DNA of 39,210 nucleotides from Terriglobia bacterium (GCA_020073145.1 JAIQFS010000068.1:1-39210); one strand, 5' to 3'. Counted from the first letter of the stretch, positions 27,177 to 37,202 are shown. Numbers and translations: made by a program. Notes: a model not told the origin generated them from the letters alone.

Positions 27177-27842
27177 CTACTTCTTCAGCATGCGCTCGTA
27201 GTTGGCGCCCATCACCTGGCTGATGGGCGTGCCGCTCCGGATGGCGGCGGCCATGGCTTCTTCCCGCTGTACGATGGTTTCCGCGGCTTCGAGCACGCGC
27301 AGCACGTCGGCTTTCGGAATGAACGCCACGGCGCTGGCGTCGGCGACCACGTAGTCGCCGGGTGAGACGGTCACCGCGCCGACTTCGATCGGTTCATTGG
27401 TGGCCACTTCGACAATGCGGCCGCGCGCCGTGCGCGCCGTGTGGTCGCGCGCGAAGACCGGGAAATCGAAACGGCGGCTATCGTCGAGATCGCGGACCGG
27501 GCCCTCGACAATCACGCCGGCGACGCCGCGAACCTGCGCGCCAATGGAGAGATTGCCGCCCCAGGAGGCCGCGTCGACGCCGGTGCGCTGCTCAACCACG
27601 ATGATGTCGCCGGGATTGGCCGCCTCAATGGCGGCCGTGCAGAGATGCCGGGACGAGCCCGGGCGTCCGCCCGCCAGGGCCAGGGTGACGGTGAGCACGC
27701 GGCCGGCAATCCGGCGGTCAGTCGAGAGGCGGTGAATGCCGCTGACCGAGCCCGGCAGCTCCAGTTTGTCGAGCGCGTCGGAAACCGCGCAGGAATCCAG
27801 CCGGCCCAGCCGCGCGACCAGTTCGTCCATGTCGCCGCTCAT
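27177..27842 (-). CDS. RraA-family aldolase (HMG/CHA aldolase-like)
   Basis: Starting at the ATG that overlaps the permease stop (ATGA, 27842-27839), the protein has 221 residues, full length for the family. The core has SIGAQVRGVAGVIVEGPVRD with Arg117-Asp118, the metal-site and substrate pair of HMG/CHA aldolases; the common Gly-Glu before it is Gly-Asn (WGGNLS). The end IRSGTPISQVMGANYERML matches the closing helix. It could cleave 4-hydroxy-4-methyl- or 4-carboxy-4-hydroxy-2-oxo acids to pyruvate plus an oxoacid. RNase-E inhibitor RraA shares the fold but is unlikely given the neighbours. Confidence 0.85.
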   Translation of the reverse strand: MSGDMDELVARLGRLDSCAVSDALDKLELPGSVSGIHRLSTDRRIAGRVLTVTLALAGGRPGSSRHLCTAAIEAANPGDIIVVEQRTGVDAASWGGNLSIGAQVRGVAGVIVEGPVRDLDDSRRFDFPVFARDHTARTARGRIVEVATNEPIEVGAVTVSPGDYVVADASAVAFIPKADVLRVLEAAETIVQREEAMAAAIRSGTPISQVMGANYERMLKK

Positions 27843-28672
27843 CGCTCCGGCCGCCAGCGCGAGAAGTGCCCTTCCAGCCGCTCGGTCAGCCACGTGAGCA
27901 GGATGCCGGCGAAGGCGATGATCATGACGCCCACGAACAACTGCGCGGTGTCGAAGGTCTGCGACCCGTAAGCCACCATAAACCCGATCCCCTCACTGCC
28001 GCCGAACATTTCCCCGACCACCACGCCGATGAGCCCGAGCGCCACGCCCTGGCGGATGCCGGTCAGGATGAACGGCACAGCGCCCGGAACCGCCAGCGTT
28101 TTGAAAATCTGCCAGTCGGAGGCGCAAAACGCGCGGGCGGCCCGCAGCAGATCCGGGTCGGTCGCCCGAATCCCGCCGATGGTGTTGATCAGGATCGGAA
28201 AGAAAGCCGTCATGAAGACGATAAACACCTTGGACCAGATGCCGATCCCAAACCAGATGATGATCAGCGGAATCATGGCGACGCGCGGAATGGCGTAGAG
28301 CGAGTTGACGAAGGGGTTCAGCAGCATTTCGACGCGGCGATACCACCCGATGATGACTCCCAGAATCACACCCGAAACCAACGCCATGGCGAATCCCAGG
28401 ACAAAGTTCAGGCCGCTATAGCGCATGTCGCTGCGCAGCCGGCCGTGCAGCAGCTCATCCCAGAAACGCTGCACAATCGCCGAAGGACCGGTGAAGAACA
28501 GAGGAGAGATCCAGCCCGCCGACCAGCACGCCTGCCACACGGCGAAGGTGACCAGCACCGCGCCGCCGCCCAGGATCAGCGCCTCATGCCGCTTATAAAA
28601 ACTCCGCTGGGGCGGGAGCGCCTGGGCCGCGGCGGCAGCCGCTTCGGTCTCGACAATGGGGGCATGGGCCAT
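27839..28672 (-). CDS. ABC transporter permease (NitT/TauT/SsuC type)
   Basis: The 277-residue protein has about six membrane helices and the BPD_transp_1 signature (ATDPDLLRAARAFCAS, GAVPFILTGIRQGVALGLIG) of permeases such as SsuC and TauC. A charged, Ala-rich N-terminus precedes the first helix. It lies 2 nt after the ATPase gene and overlaps the aldolase start by 4 nt. Homologues import sulfonates, nitrate, thiamine precursors or aromatic acids. Given the LigJ- and LigK-like neighbours, an aromatic or polycarboxylic acid is the best inference. A periplasmic binding-protein gene is not found in this window. Confidence 0.93.
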   Translation of the reverse strand: MAHAPIVETEAAAAAAQALPPQRSFYKRHEALILGGGAVLVTFAVWQACWSAGWISPLFFTGPSAIVQRFWDELLHGRLRSDMRYSGLNFVLGFAMALVSGVILGVIIGWYRRVEMLLNPFVNSLYAIPRVAMIPLIIIWFGIGIWSKVFIVFMTAFFPILINTIGGIRATDPDLLRAARAFCASDWQIFKTLAVPGAVPFILTGIRQGVALGLIGVVVGEMFGGSEGIGFMVAYGSQTFDTAQLFVGVMIIAFAGILLTWLTERLEGHFSRWRPER

Positions 28673-28674
28673 AC

Positions 28675-29463
28675 TTAACTTGTCACCGTCATGCCGATGC
28701 GCTCGGGCTTCTCTTCCACCAGTTGCCAGATCTTGTCCTCGATTTCGAGGAACCGCGGGTCCCGCTTCAGGCTGAGCGTTCGCGGGCGGGCGAAGGGGAT
28801 TTGGAAAACATCTTTCACGCGCCCGGGCCGCGCGCTCATCACCACCACGCGATCCGCCAGATAGATTGCCTCATTGATCTGATGCGTGATAAACAGCACC
28901 GTCTTGCGCGCCTGCGTCCAGATCTTGAGCAGCTCGGCCTGCATAAATTCGCGCGTCTGGGCGTCGAGCGCCGCGAACGGTTCGTCCATGAGCAAGACCA
29001 CCGGGTCGGCGGCCAGGGCGCGCGCCAGGTTGACGCGCTGCTGCATGCCCCCGGACAGCTCATTGGGGTAATGCTTTTCGAAACCCGCCAATCCGACCAT
29101 CTTGACGAAATGCTCGGCGCGTTCGCGCATCTTGGCCTCGTCGAACCGGCTTTGCATCTCCATACCGTACCGGACGTTACCGGAGATGGTCCGCCACGGC
29201 AGCAGGCTGGCGTTCTGAAAGACCACGGCGCGGTCGGTCCCGGGCCCGGCGACCTTCTTGCCGTCAATCGCGACGGTCCCATCCTCATACGGCAGGAGGC
29301 CAGCGACGATGTTGAGCAGCGACGTCTTCCCGCAGCCGCTCGGGCCGACGATGGCCAGAAACTCGCCGTCGTTGACCGAGAAAGAGACGTCAGACAGTGC
29401 CAGCACGTCGCGCGTATCGCGCCAGTACCGCTTCGAAAGGTGGGCGATCTCCAGCTTCACCAT
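28675..29463 (-). CDS. ABC transporter ATP-binding protein (NitT/TauT/SsuB type)
   Basis: The 262-residue ATPase has Walker A GPSGCGKTS at 40-48, Q loop VFQNASLLPW, signature LSGGMQQR at 136-143, Walker B VVLLMDE at 155-161 and switch His194. The spacing and the tail with SARPGRVKDVF and PRTLSLKRDPRF are typical of TauB/SsuB-type subunits. It powers the adjacent permease. It begins 41 nt after the LigJ-like gene, so these genes form one likely operon. Confidence 0.95.
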   Translation of the reverse strand: MVKLEIAHLSKRYWRDTRDVLALSDVSFSVNDGEFLAIVGPSGCGKTSLLNIVAGLLPYEDGTVAIDGKKVAGPGTDRAVVFQNASLLPWRTISGNVRYGMEMQSRFDEAKMRERAEHFVKMVGLAGFEKHYPNELSGGMQQRVNLARALAADPVVLLMDEPFAALDAQTREFMQAELLKIWTQARKTVLFITHQINEAIYLADRVVVMSARPGRVKDVFQIPFARPRTLSLKRDPRFLEIEDKIWQLVEEKPERIGMTVTS

Positions 29464-29504
29464 GTCCGGGCCTTGGCCGGGCAGCCTGAATGCCTGCCCT
29501 ACCT

Positions 29505-30539
29505 TTACGAACTCGCTCCCTTTTGGCTGGCGGCGCCCACGTCGAGCTTAAAGACCTTCCTGGCATTGTCCTCGAAGATCATCTTCTTCTCGGCCCCGCT
29601 CAGCCAGTCGAACGCCTCAATCAGGTGACGGGTCTCGTCCAGCCATTTCCCGGTCTTGGGATCCTTCACCGTGCCGATTCCGGGCCGTTCAGTGCCGAAC
29701 AGGCACCGGTCCGCTCCCACGGTCTTGATGAGCAGGGCAAGCGAATCGCTGGAGTACAGCACCGTGTCGTAATACAGGTTGCGCATGCGGTCGGAGAAAC
29801 GCTCCGACCCCGGCCGCCGCAGCGAGCTGGCCTCGAACCGCGCCCACTGGTACGGAATCGCGCCCCCGCCGTGAGAAACCAGGATCTTGAGCGTCGGAAA
29901 TTCCTTAAACACTTCCGAGGTCAGCAGCGAAACCACTCCGATGTTTTCTTCGTTGATGAAATGCAGCGAGTAGGTCAGGCGCTCCGACTTGCAGCCCGTG
30001 GAATGAATGTGGCCGGGGATATCCAATTCCACCATTTTTTCGTAGAGCGGGTACCAGTAGCGGTCGCCCAGCGGAGGCGTCTCCACGCCGCTGCACTCGC
30101 CCGGGTCGGGATTGAGCAGGCATCCGGCAAATCCATCCTGCTTGATGCACTTTTCCAGGTAAGGCAGCACGCTCTGGACGGAAATTCCGGGTGTCAGCGG
30201 AAGGCCGCAGACCCCGCGAAACACGTTCGGGAACATCTTGGCCTCGCGGGCGATGATGGCGTTGGTCTCTTCCGTGAACCACTGCACCAGCCGCGGGCTC
30301 TCGCTGGTCATCATCTGATAGGGGCGGGGCGAGATCAGCTGCATATCGATGCCTGCTTCCTTCAGCTGTTCGAGATGGGAGGATCCCCCGAAGACCGGCG
30401 CGTTCAACGCCTTGGCAATATCCTCATCGGTGACGCCCGCGCTGCCGCGGCCGTGGCCGCCGCGGTGTGCGAGGATTCCCGACTTGTACACGTACAACTT
30501 GTCCGGCGCCGTGACATGCGCGTGCGCGTCGATAACCAT
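29505..30539 (-). CDS. ligJ: LigJ-like 4-oxalomesaconate hydratase (amidohydrolase superfamily)
   Basis: The ATG at 30539 has GGGAGG 7 nt upstream and gives 344 residues beginning MVIDAHAHV (metal ligands His6 and His8). Blocks shared with LigJ as I recall it are LEKCIKQDGFAGCLLNPDPG, PLGDRYWYPLYEKMVELDIP, ILVSHGGGAIPYQWARF, NLYYDTVLY and IFEDNARKVF. LigJ adds water to 4-oxalomesaconate, giving the substrate of LigK. Related ACMSD-type decarboxylases are an alternative, but the NPDP block and the aldolase neighbours favour LigJ. It is the first gene of the minus-strand cluster. A hairpin-forming CTGCCG/CGGCAG pair lies in its leader (30569-30590). Confidence 0.82.
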   Translation of the reverse strand: MVIDAHAHVTAPDKLYVYKSGILAHRGGHGRGSAGVTDEDIAKALNAPVFGGSSHLEQLKEAGIDMQLISPRPYQMMTSESPRLVQWFTEETNAIIAREAKMFPNVFRGVCGLPLTPGISVQSVLPYLEKCIKQDGFAGCLLNPDPGECSGVETPPLGDRYWYPLYEKMVELDIPGHIHSTGCKSERLTYSLHFINEENIGVVSLLTSEVFKEFPTLKILVSHGGGAIPYQWARFEASSLRRPGSERFSDRMRNLYYDTVLYSSDSLALLIKTVGADRCLFGTERPGIGTVKDPKTGKWLDETRHLIEAFDWLSGAEKKMIFEDNARKVFKLDVGAASQKGASS

Positions 30540-30723
30540 GAACTGCCTCCCTCGATCCTGCCGCGGCCCTGCCGCCATCGAAGACGGCAGCGGGTTCTGT
30601 TAATTATGACGAATGAGGGAGAGACTGGCAAGGCGCGGCCGGAGGTTGGCAGCCGGTGAGCCAACGGATAGAATAAGATTTTAGAAGCTGTTGATCTCGT
30701 TTCAGAGGCTGGAGGTAGATGCC

Positions 30724-31362
30724 ATGTCTGCTCTGTACGATGCCGTCTTGACCGGCGACGCCACCGCTGCCGCCGAAGCCGTGCGCCAGGGACTGGAAAG
30801 CGGCGCCGCTCCGCTCGACCTGGTCGAGCGGGAGATGGTCCCGGCCATGGATGAGGTCGGCCGCCGCTTCGGCTGCGAAGAATACTTCGTGCCGGACCTC
30901 CTGCTGGCGGCCCGAGCCATGAAGACCGCCATGGAACAGATCCGGCCTCTGTTGGCGGCGAGCGGAGCGCATTCGGCCGGCCGGGTGATCGTCGGGACGG
31001 TCAAAGGCGACCTCCACGACATTGGTAAGAACATCGTGGCGTCCATGCTGGAAGGCGGCGGCTTCGAGGTCATCGACCTCGGCATCGATGTCCCGCCGCA
31101 GACCTTCGTGGAAGCCGTTCGCCGCAGCAGTCCCGACCTGGTCTGCCTGTCGGCCCTGCTCACCGTCACCATGACAGCCATGAAGAGCACCATCGAGGCG
31201 CTCCAGGCAGCCGACCTGCGAGACAAGGCGAAAGTGCTTGTGGGCGGAGCCCCGGTCACCCAGCGTTTTGCCGACGAGATTGGAGCCGATGGCTATGGGG
31301 AGAACGCCGTGGCCGCCGTCACCCTGGCCCGCAGACTGATGGAGGCGCGTCAGCCGGCTTGA
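30724..31362 (+). CDS. Corrinoid (B12-binding) methyl-carrier protein
   Basis: The 212-residue protein has the two domains of MtaC/MtbC/MttC-type carriers: an N-terminal helical cap (about 1-85) and a B12-binding Rossmann domain with DLHDIGKNIV (axial His98), SALLTVTM and GGAPVTQRFADEIGADGYGE. GGAGGT precedes the ATG at 30724 by 7 nt. Such proteins shuttle a methyl group from a substrate-specific methyltransferase to a folate or CoM acceptor. No methyltransferase and no reductive activator (RamA-like) gene is visible here. The DUF1638 gene follows 37 nt later, likely in one operon. Confidence 0.93.
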   Translation: MSALYDAVLTGDATAAAEAVRQGLESGAAPLDLVEREMVPAMDEVGRRFGCEEYFVPDLLLAARAMKTAMEQIRPLLAASGAHSAGRVIVGTVKGDLHDIGKNIVASMLEGGGFEVIDLGIDVPPQTFVEAVRRSSPDLVCLSALLTVTMTAMKSTIEALQAADLRDKAKVLVGGAPVTQRFADEIGADGYGENAVAAVTLARRLMEARQPA

Positions 31363-31399
31363 ACGCCGCAACGGAGGCAAGCCAGCCGGGGCGATTCCG

Positions 31400-32167
31400 A
31401 TGCGCTTGAAACTGATCTCGTGCGAGGTGATCCACCGCGAGATGTCCGCGGCCATCGCCTGTTCGCCCCACCAGGTAGACGCGGAATTCCTGCCCAAGGG
31501 ACTGCACAGCCTGGGCGGCCGGGCGATGCAGGCCCGGCTCCAGGAAGCCGCCGACCACGCAGGCTCCACCCCCTATGACGCGGTTCTGTTCGGGTACGCC
31601 CTCTGCGGCAACGGCACGGCGGGGCTGGCCAGCCGGACGGTACCCTTCGTGATTCCGCGCGCTCATGATTGCATCGCCTTGCTGATGGGCGGCGACGAGC
31701 GCCATCGAATCTACCGCGAGGACCACCCCGGCGTCTACTATCGTTCCCCCGGATGGCTGGAACGCGGCCAGGAGTTGGAGCAGGCCGCCCTCGAACAGGT
31801 GCGGCAGCGCACGGGATCGGGCTTTTCCTTGGAGCAACTCATCGCCCGCTATGGCCCCGAGAACGGCCGCTTTCTGTTCGGACAGTTTCAGGGATATGAG
31901 CGCAACTACGAGCAGTTGACTTACATTTCGACGGGTCTGGAACCGGACGCCAGCTTCGAGGCACGCGCGCGCCGGGAAGCAGGGAGCCGAGGCTGGCGCT
32001 TCGAATCGGTGCCCGGCGACCTCAGCCTCTTCGCCAAACTGGTGTCGGGCGATTGGGACGAGGCCAACTTCCTGATTGTGCCTCCCGGATGGCGCGTGAA
32101 AGCCACCTACGACGGCGGAATTCTGGAAAAGGAACTGTCGGATCCAGCAGGCCGCGCCATTGTTTGA
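31400..32167 (+). CDS. DUF1638-family protein
   Basis: This 255-residue protein matches DUF1638: the N-terminal LKLISCEVIHREM, the central VLFGYALCGNGTAGL, then IPRAHDCIALLMG and a late Tyr/Trp-rich part. Cys and His residues in CGNG and RAHDC could bind a metal or corrinoid. DUF1638 genes often lie next to corrinoid methyl-transfer genes, as here. Its biochemical role is not established to my knowledge. No signal peptide or membrane segment is seen, so it is cytosolic. Confidence 0.85.
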   Translation: MRLKLISCEVIHREMSAAIACSPHQVDAEFLPKGLHSLGGRAMQARLQEAADHAGSTPYDAVLFGYALCGNGTAGLASRTVPFVIPRAHDCIALLMGGDERHRIYREDHPGVYYRSPGWLERGQELEQAALEQVRQRTGSGFSLEQLIARYGPENGRFLFGQFQGYERNYEQLTYISTGLEPDASFEARARREAGSRGWRFESVPGDLSLFAKLVSGDWDEANFLIVPPGWRVKATYDGGILEKELSDPAGRAIV

Positions 32168-32239
32168 AACCGGCGCCGCGCCCGGCGGCGGTATGATCGT
32201 ACGGAAGGCGGCACTTCCAGCCTCAATCCAGGTCCTGAT

Positions 32240-33479
<1,240 letters not shown>

Positions 33480-33558
33480 GTCGGGAAAGCAATGGTCTGC
33501 TTGAATCGTATCACAACCCGCGGGGTGGGTCTGTTCTACAATAGAAGGGTCGCACTGT

Positions 33559-33635
33559 GCGCCCGTAGCTCAGCTGGATAGAGCGTTTGCCTCCGGAGCA
33601 AAAGGTCGGTGGTTCGAATCCACTCGGGCGTACCA
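33559..33635 (+). tRNA. tRNA-Arg (CCG)
   Basis: Acceptor GCGCCCG pairs with CGGGCGT (one G-T pair), anticodon stem TTTGC/GCAAA with loop CTCCGGA, T loop TTCGAAT, discriminator A and an encoded CCA at 33633-33635. An integration scar begins about 100 nt downstream, so it may be the attachment site of a lost element. Confidence 0.95.
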
Positions 33636-33734
33636 ATTTCTCAAGGACTTGCGGCGAGGGTCGCGAGAGACTACCCACACAGAACCCCCACAAATCGATT
33701 TATGGGCTGCGCTGATCGGTCGGTGGGGGCACCC

Positions 33735-33827
33735 ATGAGAGCTTACATCTTGGGCGCCGGATCATCTCTCCACGCTGGGTATCCACTCGCGTCTGCGCTC
33801 GGCCTTCGGCTAGCAGAAGGCTGTTGA
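33735..33827 (+). pseudogene. 5' fragment of a SIR2-like (Rossmann) gene
   Basis: The short frame reads MRAYILGAGSSLHAGYPLAS and then ALGLRLAEG before a chance stop. GAGSSLHAGYP is the nucleotide-binding start of SIR2-like proteins, several of which act in phage defence. Only about 28 codons remain. The break is at about 33815-33822, tail to tail with the integrase fragment. Confidence 0.45.
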
Positions 33828-34191
33828 CCAGGCGGGTTCCTTTAGAGTTCGGTAGCGGGTCCAGACTTCGCCGAATGTGGGGTTATCCGGCAGGGGCCCC
33901 GCTTGGCCGCGCGCGATCGCAATCTGTCGGATCAGAGCCTGTTGAGCGTCGCCCTTCGACATTTCGGCGCATGCTCCCAGGATCTTCGCGCGCTCCCGGC
34001 GCTTCTCTTTCCCATCCGACAGGGTCGCGTAGACGTGAAACCTACGCTGACCTTGCGGCCCCTTCATCGGATATTGCGCCGTGAACCATTCCGGGAAGCG
34101 GTAAACAACCAGGCCGCTACGGGGATCGCCAGGTCGACGAATCCCACCCAGCCAATCGCCATCTCGCCACGCGCGGGCTACAGCGGGGCCC
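33810..34191 (-). pseudogene. Integrase (tyrosine recombinase) N-terminal fragment
   Basis: The minus frame reads RRPGDPRSGLVVYRFPEWF, GPQGQRRFHVYATLSDGKEK and NPTFGEVWTRYRTLKEPAWS before it is cut at about 33820. It resembles an arm-binding domain and the start of the SAM-like core-binding domain of phage-type integrases. The catalytic domain is gone and no good start codon is seen at the 5' end, which abuts the sulfatase-fold gene. With tRNA-Arg and the SIR2-like fragment it marks an old integration site. The family call is moderate because only about 110 residues remain. Confidence 0.55.
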
Positions 34192-34212
34192 GCTCTGCGC
34201 CGGGCCGCGTTC

Positions 34213-35823
34213 CTAGAATGGTTCCAGGGGAATGGGTGCTCGCGTAGTCTTAAGAGCACTGAGCCCTTGGTCTCGGGTATAGATTTGCGGCAACAGATCA
34301 TCGGCGCCATGAATGCGGTCTTGCATAATGGCTTTGATCACAAGCGCCAGCTCGTAAGCATGATATCTGGCTGCAATCGCGTACCCCTGGTGCTGGTTGG
34401 GCAAGTGGACGAGTACCACCGGGCGGGAGTCAAATCCCCGTTTCGACGCCGCTTCGTCTTCGGCCGTCCAAAACCCCGCCTCCTGCCAGATCCAGGGCCG
34501 CCAGGAATGATCGCCGCTGATGATCAGCGTTGTTTCCGGCCACTCGGGCGATCGAACTAGTTCATCAAGCAATTCGCCAAGAGCCAGGTCCGCCAAGGCC
34601 AGATTGTCTAGATACGAACCGCGACCCGAAAAGGTAGCAGCCTTTCGATCATACACGGCGGGGAAATGTGGTACCGGCAGGTGAATGAACTGAAATCGAA
34701 TCGAACTGTTCCGAATCAGGGCATGAGCGTGTTCCATTGCTAAATGGTAGTTCTGCTCCCGCAGGGACACCCAGTTCTGCCGGTATCCTTTGTCACCGCC
34801 CAGCATGGGCATCCACATCTGCAACCCTTCGAGCGGTAGCCTGGCGGCGTTAGCCACGATTCCCCGGCCGGGATCCATGGCGCTCTTGCTGATGATCGGG
34901 TTGTCATAGGGCAGCCAGTAGCAGTCATCTAACCAAGCTCCCATCAAACGGCAATACGGATTCGCCCATCCAACAACCCCGCTATTCCAGCCGAGGCGCC
35001 GGGCCTCAGCGAAGACGGTTGCGCTCGGGTCAAAGCGTTCCCATTTTTTCGTGTCGTCCGTGTAAAGAAAGAGGTCACCTGTGCTGGAACTGTGAAACCG
35101 CGATGCGGGTCGGCCTAGTAACATCGAGGGGATCGCGACATTTGTGTAGTTCGCCGCAGGCTCGACATTGCTGAACGTGACACTTTCAGCCGCTGCGCGG
35201 TCAAAGTTGGGCAGAGCCAATCCCGGCCAACGATGCTCATAGGTCTGATCGTAGGAAAGCTCGTCGAATAGTACCCAGACGACCTTCGATTGGCCCGGGC
35301 TGTAAGGCTGTTGCGATGCCTGGACGGCGGGTGGTTCGGGTCCCGACGTGCGCAATGCTGTGTACGCAAGGTTGGTCGCAAGAACGAAGATGGCAAAACC
35401 ACAGACGAACAAACTCCATCCGATGCCGCGGAGCGCCACGTCGAACACGGATCGAGCTTTCCACCGGAGAGCGGAAACGAACAGCACCAGAAGTCCGCCT
35501 GCCAACGCCCAAACCCCTCGCGAGAAATCGAAACTGTCGTGAGAATACAGATAAACAAGACTGCGCGTCTCCAACAGGAGAATTCCGGCCATGAGAAGAG
35601 GCAGCGACAGACCGGCTCGATCGAATCGCCGGATCCACAGCCAGCCCAAAGCGGCAATAAAGCTGACTCCCAGAAGATCGAGCAGAACGGCAAGATACAC
35701 ATCGGCCAGAGGGAACCGATGGTAATACACGACTTGACGGCTAGGCCCCAGGAGTCTGGTCGTGTACCACAGGGTCAGGAGGACACCGCACCCGGCACCC
35801 CTGATGAGAGTCCGCGTATTCAT
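34213..35823 (-). CDS. Membrane-anchored sulfatase/alkaline-phosphatase-fold enzyme
   Basis: This 536-residue protein has about five N-terminal membrane helices (to residue 155) and a large outer domain from about 178. VVWVLFDELSYDQTYEHR holds the first metal ligands, ANYTNVAIPSMLLGR the likely nucleophile Thr, PHFPAVYDRK a central block and ISGDHSWRPW the second metal site. The layout is that of LTA-synthase and phosphoethanolamine-transferase-like enzymes, which modify surface polymers from lipid donors. The substrate is not known. Its ATG overlaps the stop of the preceding gene (ATGA), so translation is coupled. Confidence 0.87.
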   Translation of the reverse strand: MNTRTLIRGAGCGVLLTLWYTTRLLGPSRQVVYYHRFPLADVYLAVLLDLLGVSFIAALGWLWIRRFDRAGLSLPLLMAGILLLETRSLVYLYSHDSFDFSRGVWALAGGLLVLFVSALRWKARSVFDVALRGIGWSLFVCGFAIFVLATNLAYTALRTSGPEPPAVQASQQPYSPGQSKVVWVLFDELSYDQTYEHRWPGLALPNFDRAAAESVTFSNVEPAANYTNVAIPSMLLGRPASRFHSSSTGDLFLYTDDTKKWERFDPSATVFAEARRLGWNSGVVGWANPYCRLMGAWLDDCYWLPYDNPIISKSAMDPGRGIVANAARLPLEGLQMWMPMLGGDKGYRQNWVSLREQNYHLAMEHAHALIRNSSIRFQFIHLPVPHFPAVYDRKAATFSGRGSYLDNLALADLALGELLDELVRSPEWPETTLIISGDHSWRPWIWQEAGFWTAEDEAASKRGFDSRPVVLVHLPNQHQGYAIAARYHAYELALVIKAIMQDRIHGADDLLPQIYTRDQGLSALKTTRAPIPLEPF

Positions 35824-37202
35824 TTGACCCGGAACAGATGCAGGGTTCGCCCGTTGGCCAAGGCGGTGCGCCGGACCGGTACAAAATAGCGGCTGAAGCA
35901 GGCAAGGAACCGCTCTTCAGTCAAGTGGCTGAACAGCGAATCGCGTCCGTTGCTCAGAGTGCGGAATTTCTCGTCTTCCGGACCGACCCACTCGATCAGC
36001 AGCCAGCCACGAGTCAGTTCTCGCGTCAGGCTCGCCACATGTTCGATGGGGATCTGCGCCTGAACAAGCAGATGGTGCAGCACCGCCAGCATCATGACCA
36101 TATCGAAGCGGCCGCGCGATCGGGCGAGCAACGATAGCATCTCTGCGTTGTTCCACCCGGCCGCTGGAGTCGGCCGCGCAAAATCGGCCACCAGCGGCAA
36201 GACGTCGGCTTGGGCTTCACGGGTGTGCAGCCAGGCCTGCTCCGTAGTCGCGACATCCGCGTCCCACGCAACCACGCGAGCGCCCGACTCGGCGGCCACG
36301 CGCGAGAAGAAACCGGTATTGGCCCCAATGTCCAATACATTTCGCGGTCCGGCGGCCAACAGACACTCGCTCACAAAATCGCGCTTGCTGTTCCAGTCGT
36401 TCGCCGAGTAGTGCGTCGCCGTTTGTTGATATGTGCTCCAGTGCGATTTCCCCGCGGTTCGCGTCACCTTACGAAGACTGCGCCGCAGAGAATGTAGCGT
36501 ACTCCTGAGAATCGCCTGCGCCACCGGCGCCGGCCGGCGCATGCTTTGGGAGGAGCGGACATTGCTGCGATTTCCCAGCCAGACCGGCAAGGTCACCAGA
36601 GACCGCCACGGCGCGAGCAGACGCTGCGCAGGCCCGAGGAGATGAAATAGTTCTTCGGGCTCGTATCCGTCGCGGCGCCCCAGCATTGCCGCCAAAGGCC
36701 AGCCCAGACTGCCGCAAGCTGCCAGGGGAAGCAGAAACGTTCGGATGAACTGACCGCACGCGAGCCAGATCGGATTCTCCGGATCGTGGCGCTCCACCGA
36801 CAGTAGGTCCACAAAGACCGGTTTGCCGCCGTCGAACAATACGTTCGATGGCGTTGCGTCCTTGAGGATCCAGCCGGTGTTGACCAAATCCTCGCACAGG
36901 TCCAGTGTTAGTTCCGCGGCCGCGCTCAATTGCGCCGGAGTCCACTCCCACGAATACGATGGAAAGAAGAGCCGTGGATGTACAAGGTGCAGCGCAGCGC
37001 CAGGCTTCCACGTTTCGAGGACCTCCGTTGCGATCAACCGGCCAGTCTGAGCCCAGTTCCGGGCTACCGGTGAGTCAAGAAACGTGAGGGTTTCGCACGC
37101 GTATTCCGGGAAGACGGTTCGTAATCCCCGGTCTTCCTGCATGACCAGAGAGCCCGCCGGGTCACGGAATGAACTCGGTTCCATCAGCGTGACGGAGTTC
37201 AT
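35820..37202 (-). CDS. NoeA-like protein: kinase-like N-terminal part and SAM methyltransferase domain
   Basis: From the ATG at 37202 the protein has 460 residues. Residues 112-137 (ILKDATPSNVLFDGGKPVFV, then DLLSVE) look like the catalytic loop and metal site of choline/aminoglycoside-kinase folds. A class I methyltransferase domain begins at about 285 with VLDIGANTGFFS (289-300), with AWDADVATTEQAW after it. I recall this combination from proteins annotated as nodulation NoeA-like. The ATG overlaps the stop of the upstream small gene, and its own stop overlaps the sulfatase-fold start. The acceptor is unknown; a sugar or lipid-linked polymer fits the context. Confidence 0.82.
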   Translation of the reverse strand: MNSVTLMEPSSFRDPAGSLVMQEDRGLRTVFPEYACETLTFLDSPVARNWAQTGRLIATEVLETWKPGAALHLVHPRLFFPSYSWEWTPAQLSAAAELTLDLCEDLVNTGWILKDATPSNVLFDGGKPVFVDLLSVERHDPENPIWLACGQFIRTFLLPLAACGSLGWPLAAMLGRRDGYEPEELFHLLGPAQRLLAPWRSLVTLPVWLGNRSNVRSSQSMRRPAPVAQAILRSTLHSLRRSLRKVTRTAGKSHWSTYQQTATHYSANDWNSKRDFVSECLLAAGPRNVLDIGANTGFFSRVAAESGARVVAWDADVATTEQAWLHTREAQADVLPLVADFARPTPAAGWNNAEMLSLLARSRGRFDMVMMLAVLHHLLVQAQIPIEHVASLTRELTRGWLLIEWVGPEDEKFRTLSNGRDSLFSHLTEERFLACFSRYFVPVRRTALANGRTLHLFRVK

